Shown here piece after piece: positions 43,425 to 51,996 of a stretch of DNA of 64,000 nucleotides. Where the stretch lies: assembly GCA_902727895.1 (NCBI GenBank), contig CACVAP010000011.1, positions 103,413-167,412 on the forward strand, given 5' to 3'. Numbering within the stretch: the first letter of the stretch is position 1; each line of letters starts with the position of its first letter. Made by a program: the position numbers and the translations under genes. The notes under the pieces are model-generated. The model was not told the origin of the DNA and ran no database searches. It saw nothing but the letters and a program-made list of their open reading frames with translations. The stretch is from an uncultured Sulfurovum sp. Lineage in GTDB: Bacteria; Campylobacterota; Campylobacteria; Campylobacterales; Sulfurovaceae.

Positions 43425-44863
43425 GCTTCCCTATCTAACTCTCCAGATTTTAACTTATTTAAATACTCTGTCAACATATTTCTAACATCTCCAGACATTA
43501 TAATCAGTCCAAATATATTTGGTATAGCCAATGCTAAAAACAAAATAGAAGAAAAATCAACCATTGTTCCTGTGTCAGTAACCGTAGCTATAATAATAAA
43601 TGCTAAGAAAATAAGTTTATACAGCATCGAAGTTTTAGCCCCAAATAAATAAACCCATGCTCTTTCTCCATAGTATGACCAAGAAATCATCGTCGAGAAT
43701 GCAAACATGAAAATAGCAAACCCTAAAATAGTTGGAAACCATGATACAACTGAACCAAATGCAGAAGAGGTAATAACAGCACCTTGCTTAGCAGCAATGG
43801 CAGCATCTAGCACCTCTGTTCCACCCAAGTAAGAACCTGTTAAAATAACAACCAATGCAGTCATAGTACAAACCACAACTGTGTCAATAAAAGGTTCATA
43901 AAGTGAAACTAAACCTTGACGTATAGGGTACTTCGTTCTAGCAGCAGAGTGTGCAATACCTGCTGAACCAAGTCCAGCTTCATTGGAAAAGACAGCTCTT
44001 TGAAACCCTTGTACCATAGCACCTAACATTCCACCAGCCACAGCTGTTGGAGAAAATGCTTCTCTAAAAATAAGTGCAAAAGCATCAGGAATGGCTGTAA
44101 AATAAGTACCTAGTACCCAAAAAACCATAAGCATATAAAAGACAACCATTAAAGGTACTATTTTTTCTGCTACCGTAGCAATTCGTTTAATACCACCAAT
44201 AATTACTAAACCTGTAATCGTTGCCATGATAATACCAAATACCCAAGGAAAATCATTGAAAAAAGAAATCTCTCCTTGCATTACAGCCAAAGACTGAGAG
44301 ATTTGGAAAGTATTACCAGCTCCCAAAGCCCCTAAAATCATAAAGAAAGCAAATACTACTGCCATGACTTTACCTGTTTTTGGCATGTTCTTTTGGGCTA
44401 ATCCACGCGAAAGGTACTCCATACCCCCACCCATAATGGTTCCATCAGGTAGAAACTCTCTATGCTTAACAGATAATGTAACCTCTGTAAATTTCAATGT
44501 CATACCTAGGAATCCAGCCAGTATCATCCAAAAAGCTGCCCCTGCCCCACCCCAAGAGATGGCAATGGATACAGCAGCAATATTACCAATACCTACTGTT
44601 GCAGAAAGTGCTGTTGATAAGGATTGAAAAGGAGAGATCAATCCTCTATCTTCCTTTGTTTTATATTTACCCCGTACAATATCAAAGGAATGTTTAAACA
44701 TTCTAAGATTTACAAAACCCATTTTTAGAGTAAGAAATATACCTCCTACTATCAGTAATGCTACTACAAAAGGCATCTTTGCACCTTCAACCATACCTAA
44801 AAAAATATCAAAAAATAGGATATTTTCAAAAAAAGTATTGATTATTTTAAATAATTCATTCAT
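43412..44863 (-). CDS. Alanine/glycine:cation symporter family protein (AGCS)
   Basis: 483 aa with about ten TM spans. The AGCS signature is present: SPFQSLSTALSATVGIGNIAAVSIAI, GGAGAAFWMI and GNTFQISQSLA, plus RAVFSNEAGLGSAGIAHSAA and WSYYGERAWVYLFG. It imports alanine or glycine with Na+ at the inner membrane; substrate choice is not visible. Single gene, RBS GGGAAAAG. Confidence 0.9.
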   Translation of the reverse strand: MNELFKIINTFFENILFFDIFLGMVEGAKMPFVVALLIVGGIFLTLKMGFVNLRMFKHSFDIVRGKYKTKEDRGLISPFQSLSTALSATVGIGNIAAVSIAISWGGAGAAFWMILAGFLGMTLKFTEVTLSVKHREFLPDGTIMGGGMEYLSRGLAQKNMPKTGKVMAVVFAFFMILGALGAGNTFQISQSLAVMQGEISFFNDFPWVFGIIMATITGLVIIGGIKRIATVAEKIVPLMVVFYMLMVFWVLGTYFTAIPDAFALIFREAFSPTAVAGGMLGAMVQGFQRAVFSNEAGLGSAGIAHSAARTKYPIRQGLVSLYEPFIDTVVVCTMTALVVILTGSYLGGTEVLDAAIAAKQGAVITSSAFGSVVSWFPTILGFAIFMFAFSTMISWSYYGERAWVYLFGAKTSMLYKLIFLAFIIIATVTDTGTMVDFSSILFLALAIPNIFGLIIMSGDVRNMLTEYLNKLKSGELDREAIRD

Positions 44864-44933
44864 TCTTTTCCCTTATATTAATAATTGGCATTGTATATGA
44901 AAAAGTCTTATGTAAGCGTTGAAGTCAAACTAT

Positions 44934-46529
44934 CTAATTAAAAAATTCTTTTACTTTTAACAAAAAAAGTTCTATTCTTTTTTTTATATTCTCCAAATCA
45001 TCATCTTTTGCAAAAGCTTGAAGAAGTCCTGCCTTTTGGGCTAACTCTTTTAATCCTAAATTAGAAAGAATACCTGCTAGGGCATGGAAATCATCTCTTA
45101 ATAATTTTGTATTTTTCTCAAGAAAATGCTTTTCAACTGCGATAATATTTGTATGTAACCCTTCTTCTGCCATTGTTATAAAACTTAGACTAGTAGCTTC
45201 ATCGAAATGCTCTTCAAAATGTTTAACTGCTACTGCTCGTAATTTATTATGTTTATCTTTTAAAGACTTTTCAGGTTTACTAATATCCAATTGAAGCAAC
45301 CTCTCTTCAATGTCTTTAGGTTCTAGTGGTTTTTCAATAAAGTCATTCATCCCTGCCATATGTGCTTCATGTTTATCTTCTCTATAAACATTTGCACTCA
45401 TACATACAATGGGAACTTCCTTATTAAAAGTACGTATTTGTTTCGTTGCTTTAACACCGTCCAGTACAGGCATTCGCATATCCATAAAAATAACATCGTA
45501 AAAGTTTTTTTTCGTTTTTTCAACAGCTATCTGACCATTTTCTGCACTGTCTACCTGCACATTAAAAAACACTTTAAACATCTCTTTTAAAAATTCTCGA
45601 TTAACAACAATATCTTCAACAATTAAAATCTTTAAATGCGCATAATTTTTTTTCTTATTTACTTGTAAGTTTTCACTGTTATCAGTTAAGTTTCTCATCT
45701 TTAGTGCTGACTTTTCACAATAAAACTTTACCTTAAAAGAAGTACCCTTCCCCTCTGTAGAGTCAACAACAATCTCTCCTCCCATCAAGCTAACCAACTC
45801 ATGAGAAATGTAAAGACCAAGTCCTGTTCCTTCCTCAACATCTGTTGAAGAAAAAGGTTCAAAAAGTGTCTCTTTAATTTTATTAGGAATACCAGGACCT
45901 GTGTCTTTGACTGCAACAATTACTTCTAACTGTTCATTAATTTGATTAATTTCAAGTAAAGAAAATTCAATTTGACCTGACTTAGTAAATTTAGCTGCAT
46001 TGGTTAAGATATTGATGAAAATCTGCTGAACACGCTTTTTATCTAAAAAAGCATAATAATCTAAAGAAGGAATACTAACATTAAATTCAACACCTTTAGA
46101 AATCTTAGATTCAACCATATTCGCACAATGAAGCAGTAATTTATCTAAATGTGTCTCTTGTACATTAAGTTCAATTTTACTCTCTTTTAATTTCGAAACA
46201 TCCAATAAATCACCTAATAATGCCATTAAAAAATCTGCACTATCATTTAACTGCTCCAAATATCTTGTTTGCTGTTTATTTAAGCCTGTTTCTGCTAATA
46301 ATGCACTATTACCCAAAACAGCTGTTAATGGTGACCGTAACTCATGACTCATGGAGGCAATAAATGTTTCTTTATTAGCTAAGGCTTCATCCAGTTCTTT
46401 ATTTACACGATACAATAAGTTATAAACAGTTAACTTATCATTTTCAAGCTTTACATACTTCTTTTGTAAAGTATCAAGCGTATCTTCTAATACTTTAACT
46501 CTTAGTTTCAAATCTCTTTTTTTCATCAC
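44934..46529 (-). CDS. Soluble hybrid histidine kinase with receiver and Hpt
   Basis: 531 aa, no TM. N-terminal coiled coil (LEDTLDTLQKKYVKLE), HisKA with FIASMSHELRSPLTAVLG, HATPase (ILTNAAKFT, DTGPGIP, GTGLGLYISHELV), a canonical receiver (LIVEDIVVNREF, VIFMDMRMPVLDGVKATK) and an Hpt-like C-terminus with FHALAGILSNLGL (His-x-x-x-Gly). In Hpt the Lys after the His region is replaced by Ala. It shares 4 bp with the FIST gene, so both probably form one pathway, with the FIST protein as input. Confidence 0.88.
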   Translation of the reverse strand: MMKKRDLKLRVKVLEDTLDTLQKKYVKLENDKLTVYNLLYRVNKELDEALANKETFIASMSHELRSPLTAVLGNSALLAETGLNKQQTRYLEQLNDSADFLMALLGDLLDVSKLKESKIELNVQETHLDKLLLHCANMVESKISKGVEFNVSIPSLDYYAFLDKKRVQQIFINILTNAAKFTKSGQIEFSLLEINQINEQLEVIVAVKDTGPGIPNKIKETLFEPFSSTDVEEGTGLGLYISHELVSLMGGEIVVDSTEGKGTSFKVKFYCEKSALKMRNLTDNSENLQVNKKKNYAHLKILIVEDIVVNREFLKEMFKVFFNVQVDSAENGQIAVEKTKKNFYDVIFMDMRMPVLDGVKATKQIRTFNKEVPIVCMSANVYREDKHEAHMAGMNDFIEKPLEPKDIEERLLQLDISKPEKSLKDKHNKLRAVAVKHFEEHFDEATSLSFITMAEEGLHTNIIAVEKHFLEKNTKLLRDDFHALAGILSNLGLKELAQKAGLLQAFAKDDDLENIKKRIELFLLKVKEFFN

Positions 46530-47653
46530 TTTTCTCTTAACTGTACCGTTACAAAAGTTTGATTATGAAAGGCATTACTATCTCTAGAAGATGCAATTTC
46601 ACCATAAGCATAAAATCCTATAAGAGGTGCTTCTTTTGTTTTAGCATAAACTGCCTCAATTTCATTAATTGCATAAGAACCCAACAAGTTTTTATGTGCA
46701 GTACAAGGAAAGATAAGCGTAAAGTCTGCTTTGAAATTTTCTACTTTTGCTAAACTATCTTCGATACCTTTACCTACATAATTAATAATTTCTTCTCCAA
46801 TTGGAGCAGAAATTCTGACTTTTGCATGCTCTTCAACATGTCCAGCAAAAAGTAATGAGCCATCTTCATTAATATGTAAAGCTGCTCTGTAAATAGTTTG
46901 TCCATTTTGTAGTACCACTTCCATAGGATAATTAACACCAATTCCAGGCATATCTGAGCTTGAGATATTCAAATAGTCTTTATAAAATTCAACAGCTGGT
47001 TTATCATCTATGGTATAGACTATATTTTGATTAGATTTAGTAACAATTCTTTGTGTACCGATTCCTGACCAACCAAAAGAACGTGTACTGACAATATCCA
47101 CTTTAGCGTTGTCAAATACTAAAACTAATGCTCCATTACTAATGATCTTTTCCCCTGAAAATACATGGGTACGTTGAAATAGCTGGTCATCCCCAGCTGA
47201 AGCACCAAATAAATGTCTAATTTTTGTTTGTAAGCCTTGAATATAACTTTCATTATTAAATTCTACACCAGATGTCAATGTTAATACTGTAGGAGAATTA
47301 ACTTTTTTTTGACTCCACTTAGCCATCCTCATACCCAGTTCACGGTGACTTGATTTATTCTTCTCTTTTAACTTTAAATAAAAACTCGTCTTATCTAAAT
47401 CCAGTAACATACAAGTGATAGTTTTATCCCTAACATTAACACCTAATATGTCATCTGCATAAACTTCACCCGAAGTAGTCGAACCCACAATAACAAAATC
47501 ATACTTATCCAACATCCTGACAAGATAGGTGATATCATACTTTACAGAAAGATAAATAAATGCAAGGGTAGGAGTAAACGATTTAGTAATGCTCTTATCT
47601 ATCTCCTCAATTAATACATCTACATCCGTACTATTAATCAACTTATGCTGCAT
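46526..47653 (-). CDS. FIST-domain sensor protein
   Basis: 375 aa. FIST_N region: PTLAFIYLSVKYDITYLVRML, FVIVGSTTSGEVYADDI, PTVLTLTSGVEFNNESYIQGL, LFGASAGDD, SNGALVLVFD. FIST_C region: GVNYPMEVVL, LLFAGHVEEHAKVRI, ALIFPC-like TLIFPCTAHKNLLG, APLIGFYAYGEIA. FIST proteins bind small ligands; the NosP subgroup binds heme/NO and works with an adjacent histidine kinase. Which ligand applies here cannot be told. It lies between a CheY-like gene and a hybrid kinase with one- and four-base overlaps. Confidence 0.88.
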   Translation of the reverse strand: MQHKLINSTDVDVLIEEIDKSITKSFTPTLAFIYLSVKYDITYLVRMLDKYDFVIVGSTTSGEVYADDILGVNVRDKTITCMLLDLDKTSFYLKLKEKNKSSHRELGMRMAKWSQKKVNSPTVLTLTSGVEFNNESYIQGLQTKIRHLFGASAGDDQLFQRTHVFSGEKIISNGALVLVFDNAKVDIVSTRSFGWSGIGTQRIVTKSNQNIVYTIDDKPAVEFYKDYLNISSSDMPGIGVNYPMEVVLQNGQTIYRAALHINEDGSLLFAGHVEEHAKVRISAPIGEEIINYVGKGIEDSLAKVENFKADFTLIFPCTAHKNLLGSYAINEIEAVYAKTKEAPLIGFYAYGEIASSRDSNAFHNQTFVTVQLREK

Positions 47654-48048
47654 TATGCTGATATTTCCTGTTCTAAGAAGTCATAAATGTCATTTAAAAA
47701 GTTATGAAAGTCAAAAGGTTTTGTTAAATAATACTTTGCCCCAATATTCTTAAGCTCTTCTCTATTGAGTCTATCAGTACTCATAAGTACTATGGGGAAG
47801 GATTTAAATTGATTATTTTTTTTCAAAGTCTTAATAAATTCTGCACCACTCATTCTAGGCATGTACAAATCCAGTAAAAGCATGTCAAATTTATTCTCTT
47901 GAATCATTGCTAAAGCTTCTAGCCCATCACTACTCTGATACACCGTAACCGTAGGAACCTTTTTTAGTAAAGTTCTAATTAACTCTCTTGTCAATTGGTC
48001 ATCATCTACAACTAAGATTTTAAGGTTATTAAATTTATCCCAATCCAC
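47653..48048 (-). CDS. CheY-like single-domain response regulator
   Basis: 131 aa receiver only. LKILVVDDDQLTRELI supplies the acidic pocket, MLLLDLYMPRMSGAEFI the phospho-acceptor Asp, IVLMSTD and YYLTKPFDF the Thr/Ser and Lys. First gene of the receiver-FIST-kinase operon, so it may be the output or a phosphate sink. Confidence 0.92.
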   Translation of the reverse strand: MDWDKFNNLKILVVDDDQLTRELIRTLLKKVPTVTVYQSSDGLEALAMIQENKFDMLLLDLYMPRMSGAEFIKTLKKNNQFKSFPIVLMSTDRLNREELKNIGAKYYLTKPFDFHNFLNDIYDFLEQEISA

Positions 48049-48190
48049 TAAAATTCCTTTTTAATTATTTTTCTTCATTATACAGAAATAAAATGTGAAA
48101 AGAAAGTGATGGAAAAAGAATAAAGTCTATTTTTAAATTACTACTCATTCTTTGTTAAAGAGGAATACAAGTAATAATTTATTTAAACTT

Positions 48191-48216
48191 AAAGAAATAT
48201 TAAATAATATTTCTTT
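48191..48216 (-). terminator. Hairpin at the end of the transketolase-like gene
   Basis: AAAGAAATATT, loop AAAT, AATATTTCTTT: a perfect 11-bp stem overlapping the stop codon. On the minus strand it is followed by AAGTTTAAATAA. AT-only, so moderate. Confidence 0.5.
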
Positions 48217-49966
48217 TTTCAAAAAACTCGATTAATGATGTTCGGTCAAACTCATGATACTTAATTTGTTCAATTGCTTTCATTTGAGGAATAGTATCCT
48301 TTGAAGCTTTAATTGTATAGTTTTTTAAATTAAATAAAGACAAAAAATGTTCACCAAAACCATGTCTCTTACCATTATATTCCATAATATAGACATGATC
48401 ATATTCATTTAGCTTGTCTTGTAATGCCTCGTCATAATTTAAACGCATTTTTGCAAAATGTACATGATCAATATCTAATTCTTTAGCTATATTATGGACT
48501 AAGGCAGTTGCTATTCCAAAAGAAATGACTAAATCTTTACTGCCATTTTCTATTAAATAATTTGCTTCTTTTACTCTTGGTTCAAAATCTATTTTCGGAA
48601 GTTCTACATCACAAACAGATAAAATTGTTTTATAAGAAGGATAAATATAATGCCTTTCAAGTAAATATTTTAATTCTTTTTCTGTACATGCTTCATATAC
48701 AGTAGTCTCAGGTAATGTATTTAATATATTTAGAGCATTTGCTTCTCCACCCCAATAATCCCATGATTTGGCAAGTGTTAATAAAACTTTTCCTGTATTT
48801 TTATAAAGTTCAAGAATAGAGCCTATCATATTTGTAGAATATTTTTGATCCGTTGCTATGGCTGAAAAATCATTTTGACCAATTGCTAAAATAGGTGTTA
48901 ACGCCTCTGCTACTGTTGTATTCACATAACTTAAGTTATTTTCTTGTAAAAAGAACCTACTGGCTAAATCTGGTGTAAAAATACGTAACTCTTTTTGATA
49001 TTTATGATTTAACTTTACTATAGCTTCAGCATATTTTTTTGTTAAATGAACAGTACTTTTCTCTTCTAAGTCTCTTGCTGAAAAAAGAGTAATCTTATGA
49101 TTTTCTTTCTTAGTATTTACAAAAACAGCACCACGATTAAATGAAAAAATCATACGAGAAAAGTCAAGATTATTTTCTATCTCAGATTCATCTATTTCAA
49201 TTGTTTTATCAAAAAAACTTCTGAGTATACTAGAATCAAAACCATCAGGACGTGCTTCAAAACCAAACTTATTAAAATCAATAATTAAAGTTATGTTATT
49301 GTAGTTTTGTGTTTTAATATACATTAATGCCTCTAAAGTAGCTCCAAAACTTAAATCTGAATCTCCCATAAGTACAATATATTTTTTTTGTGGATTAATC
49401 ATCATCTTTGAAAGAACTTTCCCAAGTCCATATCCAAGATTGTAATCTACATTAACACTATTAGAAATAAATTTTTCTTTAAGTACAGGAGAAATAATAT
49501 CTGAGTAATGTAATGCATACAAATAAAGTAATGAAAAGTTTTGTTTTACGTAGGCATTCGCATACATAAAAGGTGCCATATGTCCTTTAACCGAAATGAA
49601 CTCATAAGAATTACTATCTTCCCTTTCTAAAAGCTTTTCTATTTCAAGTACCATATTTGCTGAAGAAATACATGAACTTCTACAACCAAACTCAGATACT
49701 TCATAACTTCTGTCCAAGACCTCTAAAACATTAGTATTTAAAGGTTGTAAATTATTGATTTTTAATTCCTTAACCAACAACTCCAAGACTTTATGATGTT
49801 CAATTTCATTAATATTACATTCAATTAAGTCTAGCTCTAGCTTCATCCTTTCAATTTCATCATCTTTTAATTTATGCTCAATTTCAAAAAAGAACTTTTT
49901 TAATTCTTCAAATCTATTATTACTATTTTTTTTAATCTCATTCTTAACTTCCCTAATATCTGTCAT
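48200..49966 (-). CDS. Transketolase/DXS-like thiamine diphosphate enzyme with N-terminal extension
   Basis: 588 aa. About 110 N-terminal residues are helical, charged and coiled-coil-like with no family match. Then SVKGHMAPFMYA (the SKGH-x-AP motif of transketolases), YNLGYGLGKVLS, and a ThDP motif VLMGDSDLSFGATLEALM ... LIIDFNKFG, in which GDG is GDS. The Pyr domain has TTVAEALTPILAIGQND with the activating Glu. C-terminal domain: LVISFGIATALVHNIAKEL. Shorter and more diverged than metabolic transketolase (about 630-670 aa). The substrate is unknown. Transaldolase lies 290 bp upstream on the same strand but in its own unit. Confidence 0.65.
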   Translation of the reverse strand: MTDIREVKNEIKKNSNNRFEELKKFFFEIEHKLKDDEIERMKLELDLIECNINEIEHHKVLELLVKELKINNLQPLNTNVLEVLDRSYEVSEFGCRSSCISSANMVLEIEKLLEREDSNSYEFISVKGHMAPFMYANAYVKQNFSLLYLYALHYSDIISPVLKEKFISNSVNVDYNLGYGLGKVLSKMMINPQKKYIVLMGDSDLSFGATLEALMYIKTQNYNNITLIIDFNKFGFEARPDGFDSSILRSFFDKTIEIDESEIENNLDFSRMIFSFNRGAVFVNTKKENHKITLFSARDLEEKSTVHLTKKYAEAIVKLNHKYQKELRIFTPDLASRFFLQENNLSYVNTTVAEALTPILAIGQNDFSAIATDQKYSTNMIGSILELYKNTGKVLLTLAKSWDYWGGEANALNILNTLPETTVYEACTEKELKYLLERHYIYPSYKTILSVCDVELPKIDFEPRVKEANYLIENGSKDLVISFGIATALVHNIAKELDIDHVHFAKMRLNYDEALQDKLNEYDHVYIMEYNGKRHGFGEHFLSLFNLKNYTIKASKDTIPQMKAIEQIKYHEFDRTSLIEFFEKRNII

Positions 49967-50236
49967 AAGTCTCTCACCTTTATAATTTTCATTTCCCCAT
50001 TTTTTAAATATTATTTAACATAATAAAATAATAAACAATTATAAGTAAAATTCTATTAATTGTGACTTAATAGTATACTAAAGGTATAGATAAACGATAG
50101 AAGCCTTATTATGCTTATAATAGTTATAGTTTTAAATATTAAAAAAATAAATAAAGTAATATTTAGGTGTTGGGAAAATAATAAAATTGATAGTATATTT
50201 AGGTTTTGGTAATTATAGTAAGGGAAAGGGAGAGAG
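49967..50236. other. 270-bp AT-rich gap
   Basis: Between the transketolase-like start and the transaldolase end. It contains RBS AGGTGAGAG for the minus-strand gene and scattered TATA-like tracts. No ORF with a ribosome site, tRNA or clear repeat was found. Confidence 0.4.
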
Positions 50237-50260
50237 GTAAGGTCGAGTTATCGACCTTAC
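50237..50260. terminator. Hairpin after transaldolase
   Basis: GTAAGGTCGA, loop GTTA, TCGACCTTAC: a perfect 10-bp stem covering the tal stop. No long U-tract follows on the minus strand (CTCTCTCC), so it may stabilise mRNA rather than end it, or be a worn REP-like unit. Confidence 0.45.
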
Positions 50261-51252
50261 TTAATTTGTTCTAACATATCTTTGAAAGACTCTTCAAAAG
50301 AGACAAGCCCTTCATCAAGGAGTTGTTTGTAAATTTTATCCATATCAAACCCATTATCTTCAAGGTTCATAAAATAACCATTCACTAAGGATTGTTCAAT
50401 AGGTAAAGCTTCTGCATTATCAGAAGTTTCAATATGTGCTTCAATCGTTGCTAAAGGAGCTGTATTAACAGAATGTGCAGCCATCAAACCTTTAATATAG
50501 TAATTAGCATCTAAAGCGTCCCCTTTCACACCTGTACTGGCAAACAGTGCTCTAATGTTAGGAACTTCATTTGCCTCAATCATATTATAGATTTTTGCAG
50601 CATTGTAAATACCTGTTTTCGCAGGGTCAATTCCAGCTTCTTCTAACTCAACATCTAAGGCACGGTCAAAGCGAGAAACAAATACAGAAATAACCCCCTC
50701 AACACGACAAGCTCCATACTTCTCACCTTTAGCAATACCTTTTCTCATCGCTTTAAAACATTGAGTTGCTTGTTTAGGAGAAAAAACAAGGGTTGCATTT
50801 ACAGAAATACCTTCTGACATAAGTTCTGTCATCGCTTCATATCCAGCTTGTGTTGCTGGAACTTTTACCATAACATTTGGCTCACCAATGGCTTTAAAAA
50901 GACGTTTACCTTCTGCAATGGTTCCTTCTGTATCATTACATAAAAATGGATCTACTTCAATAGAGATGTATCCATCATTACTACTGTCATAGAGTGGTCT
51001 AAGCATTGTAGCTGCTGTCTTAATGTCTTCAATAGCTAAAGCTTCATACTTTTCTTTTGCAGATTTACCCTCTAACGAAGCCAACTGCTCTTTGTAGGCA
51101 GGTGAAGTTGTAATGGCATTTGCAAAAATGGCAGGGTTTGATGTTGCACCGTTAACAATACCTTTTTCTAACAATGTAGAAAATTCATTTTTTAAATAGT
51201 CTCTCTCTATAAAATCCAACCATAATGAAAAGTTAATTTCTTTGTTTACCAT
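50257..51252 (-). CDS. tal: Transaldolase
   Basis: 331 aa. SLWLDFIERDYLK start, NGATSNPAIFANAI, SIEVDPFLCNDTEGTI, and the Schiff-base lysine in PNVMVKVPATQAGYEA; GISVNATLVFSPKQA and SVFVSRFDRALD follow. Pentose phosphate pathway, cytoplasm. RBS GGAGTATATAGTA. It starts 19 bp after aat. Confidence 0.93.
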   Translation of the reverse strand: MVNKEINFSLWLDFIERDYLKNEFSTLLEKGIVNGATSNPAIFANAITTSPAYKEQLASLEGKSAKEKYEALAIEDIKTAATMLRPLYDSSNDGYISIEVDPFLCNDTEGTIAEGKRLFKAIGEPNVMVKVPATQAGYEAMTELMSEGISVNATLVFSPKQATQCFKAMRKGIAKGEKYGACRVEGVISVFVSRFDRALDVELEEAGIDPAKTGIYNAAKIYNMIEANEVPNIRALFASTGVKGDALDANYYIKGLMAAHSVNTAPLATIEAHIETSDNAEALPIEQSLVNGYFMNLEDNGFDMDKIYKQLLDEGLVSFEESFKDMLEQIK

Positions 51253-51270
51253 TACTATATACTCCGTGTA

Positions 51271-51996
51271 TTATTCGACATATTCCCAACTCCAATCCCT
51301 CCAAGAACCAAAATCAGTTTCTTTCTCAACTGTATCTTCTAATAAATCCAGAAAAACATCTCGCTCTATCAGTGTTGCACCCCAATTAAGTAAGTGAGGT
51401 GTCTCAACCTGACAGTCTATAAAATCATAACTTTTTTTCACACAAATATCACTTAATACGTACAGAGAAATTCTCGAAGCATTTGACATTAAGGAGAACA
51501 TAGATTCACCAAAAAAGCCTCTACCTAAAGCCAGACCATAAAGCCCTCCTACCAGTTTACCTTCATAATAAGTTTCAACAGAATGTGCAAAACCCATTTG
51601 ATGTAATTCTATATAAGCTTCTTTCATTTCATCACTAAGCCAAGTTCCTTCTTGTCCCTCTCTTGGAACATCACCACAATGGCTTATGACTGCTTCAAAA
51701 TTTTGGTCAAAACGTACTTCAAAACCTTTATTACGTAAAACACGTTTAAACGATTTGTTTGTTTTGAAATTTTTAGGGAAAAGAACTAAGCGAGGATTAG
51801 GAGACCACCATAAAAGAGGGTCTTCTGGACTATACCAAGGGAAAATTCCCTCTTGGTAAGCTTTTAAAATTCTGTTTGGATTTAGATCACCACCAAAGGC
51901 AACCAACCCCTCTTCAGGTGCTTCCCTTGCTGAAGGGAAATCATGTACTTTGTCTAACTGTGGTAAGTGGTATTCATCATCATATATTGAAGACAA
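51271..51996 (-). CDS. aat: Leucyl/phenylalanyl-tRNA-protein transferase
   Basis: 241 aa. Family motifs GLVAFGGDLNPNRILKAYQEGIFPWYSPEDPLLWWSPNPRLVLFP (N-terminal core), EAYIELHQMGFAHSVETYYEGKLVGGLYGLALGRGFFGESMFS and DCQVETPHLLNWGA. It adds Leu or Phe to proteins with basic N-termini, creating ClpS ligands. Overlaps clpA by 17 bp, so it is co-translated with the protease subunit it feeds. Confidence 0.95.
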   Translation of the reverse strand: MSSIYDDEYHLPQLDKVHDFPSAREAPEEGLVAFGGDLNPNRILKAYQEGIFPWYSPEDPLLWWSPNPRLVLFPKNFKTNKSFKRVLRNKGFEVRFDQNFEAVISHCGDVPREGQEGTWLSDEMKEAYIELHQMGFAHSVETYYEGKLVGGLYGLALGRGFFGESMFSLMSNASRISLYVLSDICVKKSYDFIDCQVETPHLLNWGATLIERDVFLDLLEDTVEKETDFGSWRDWSWEYVE

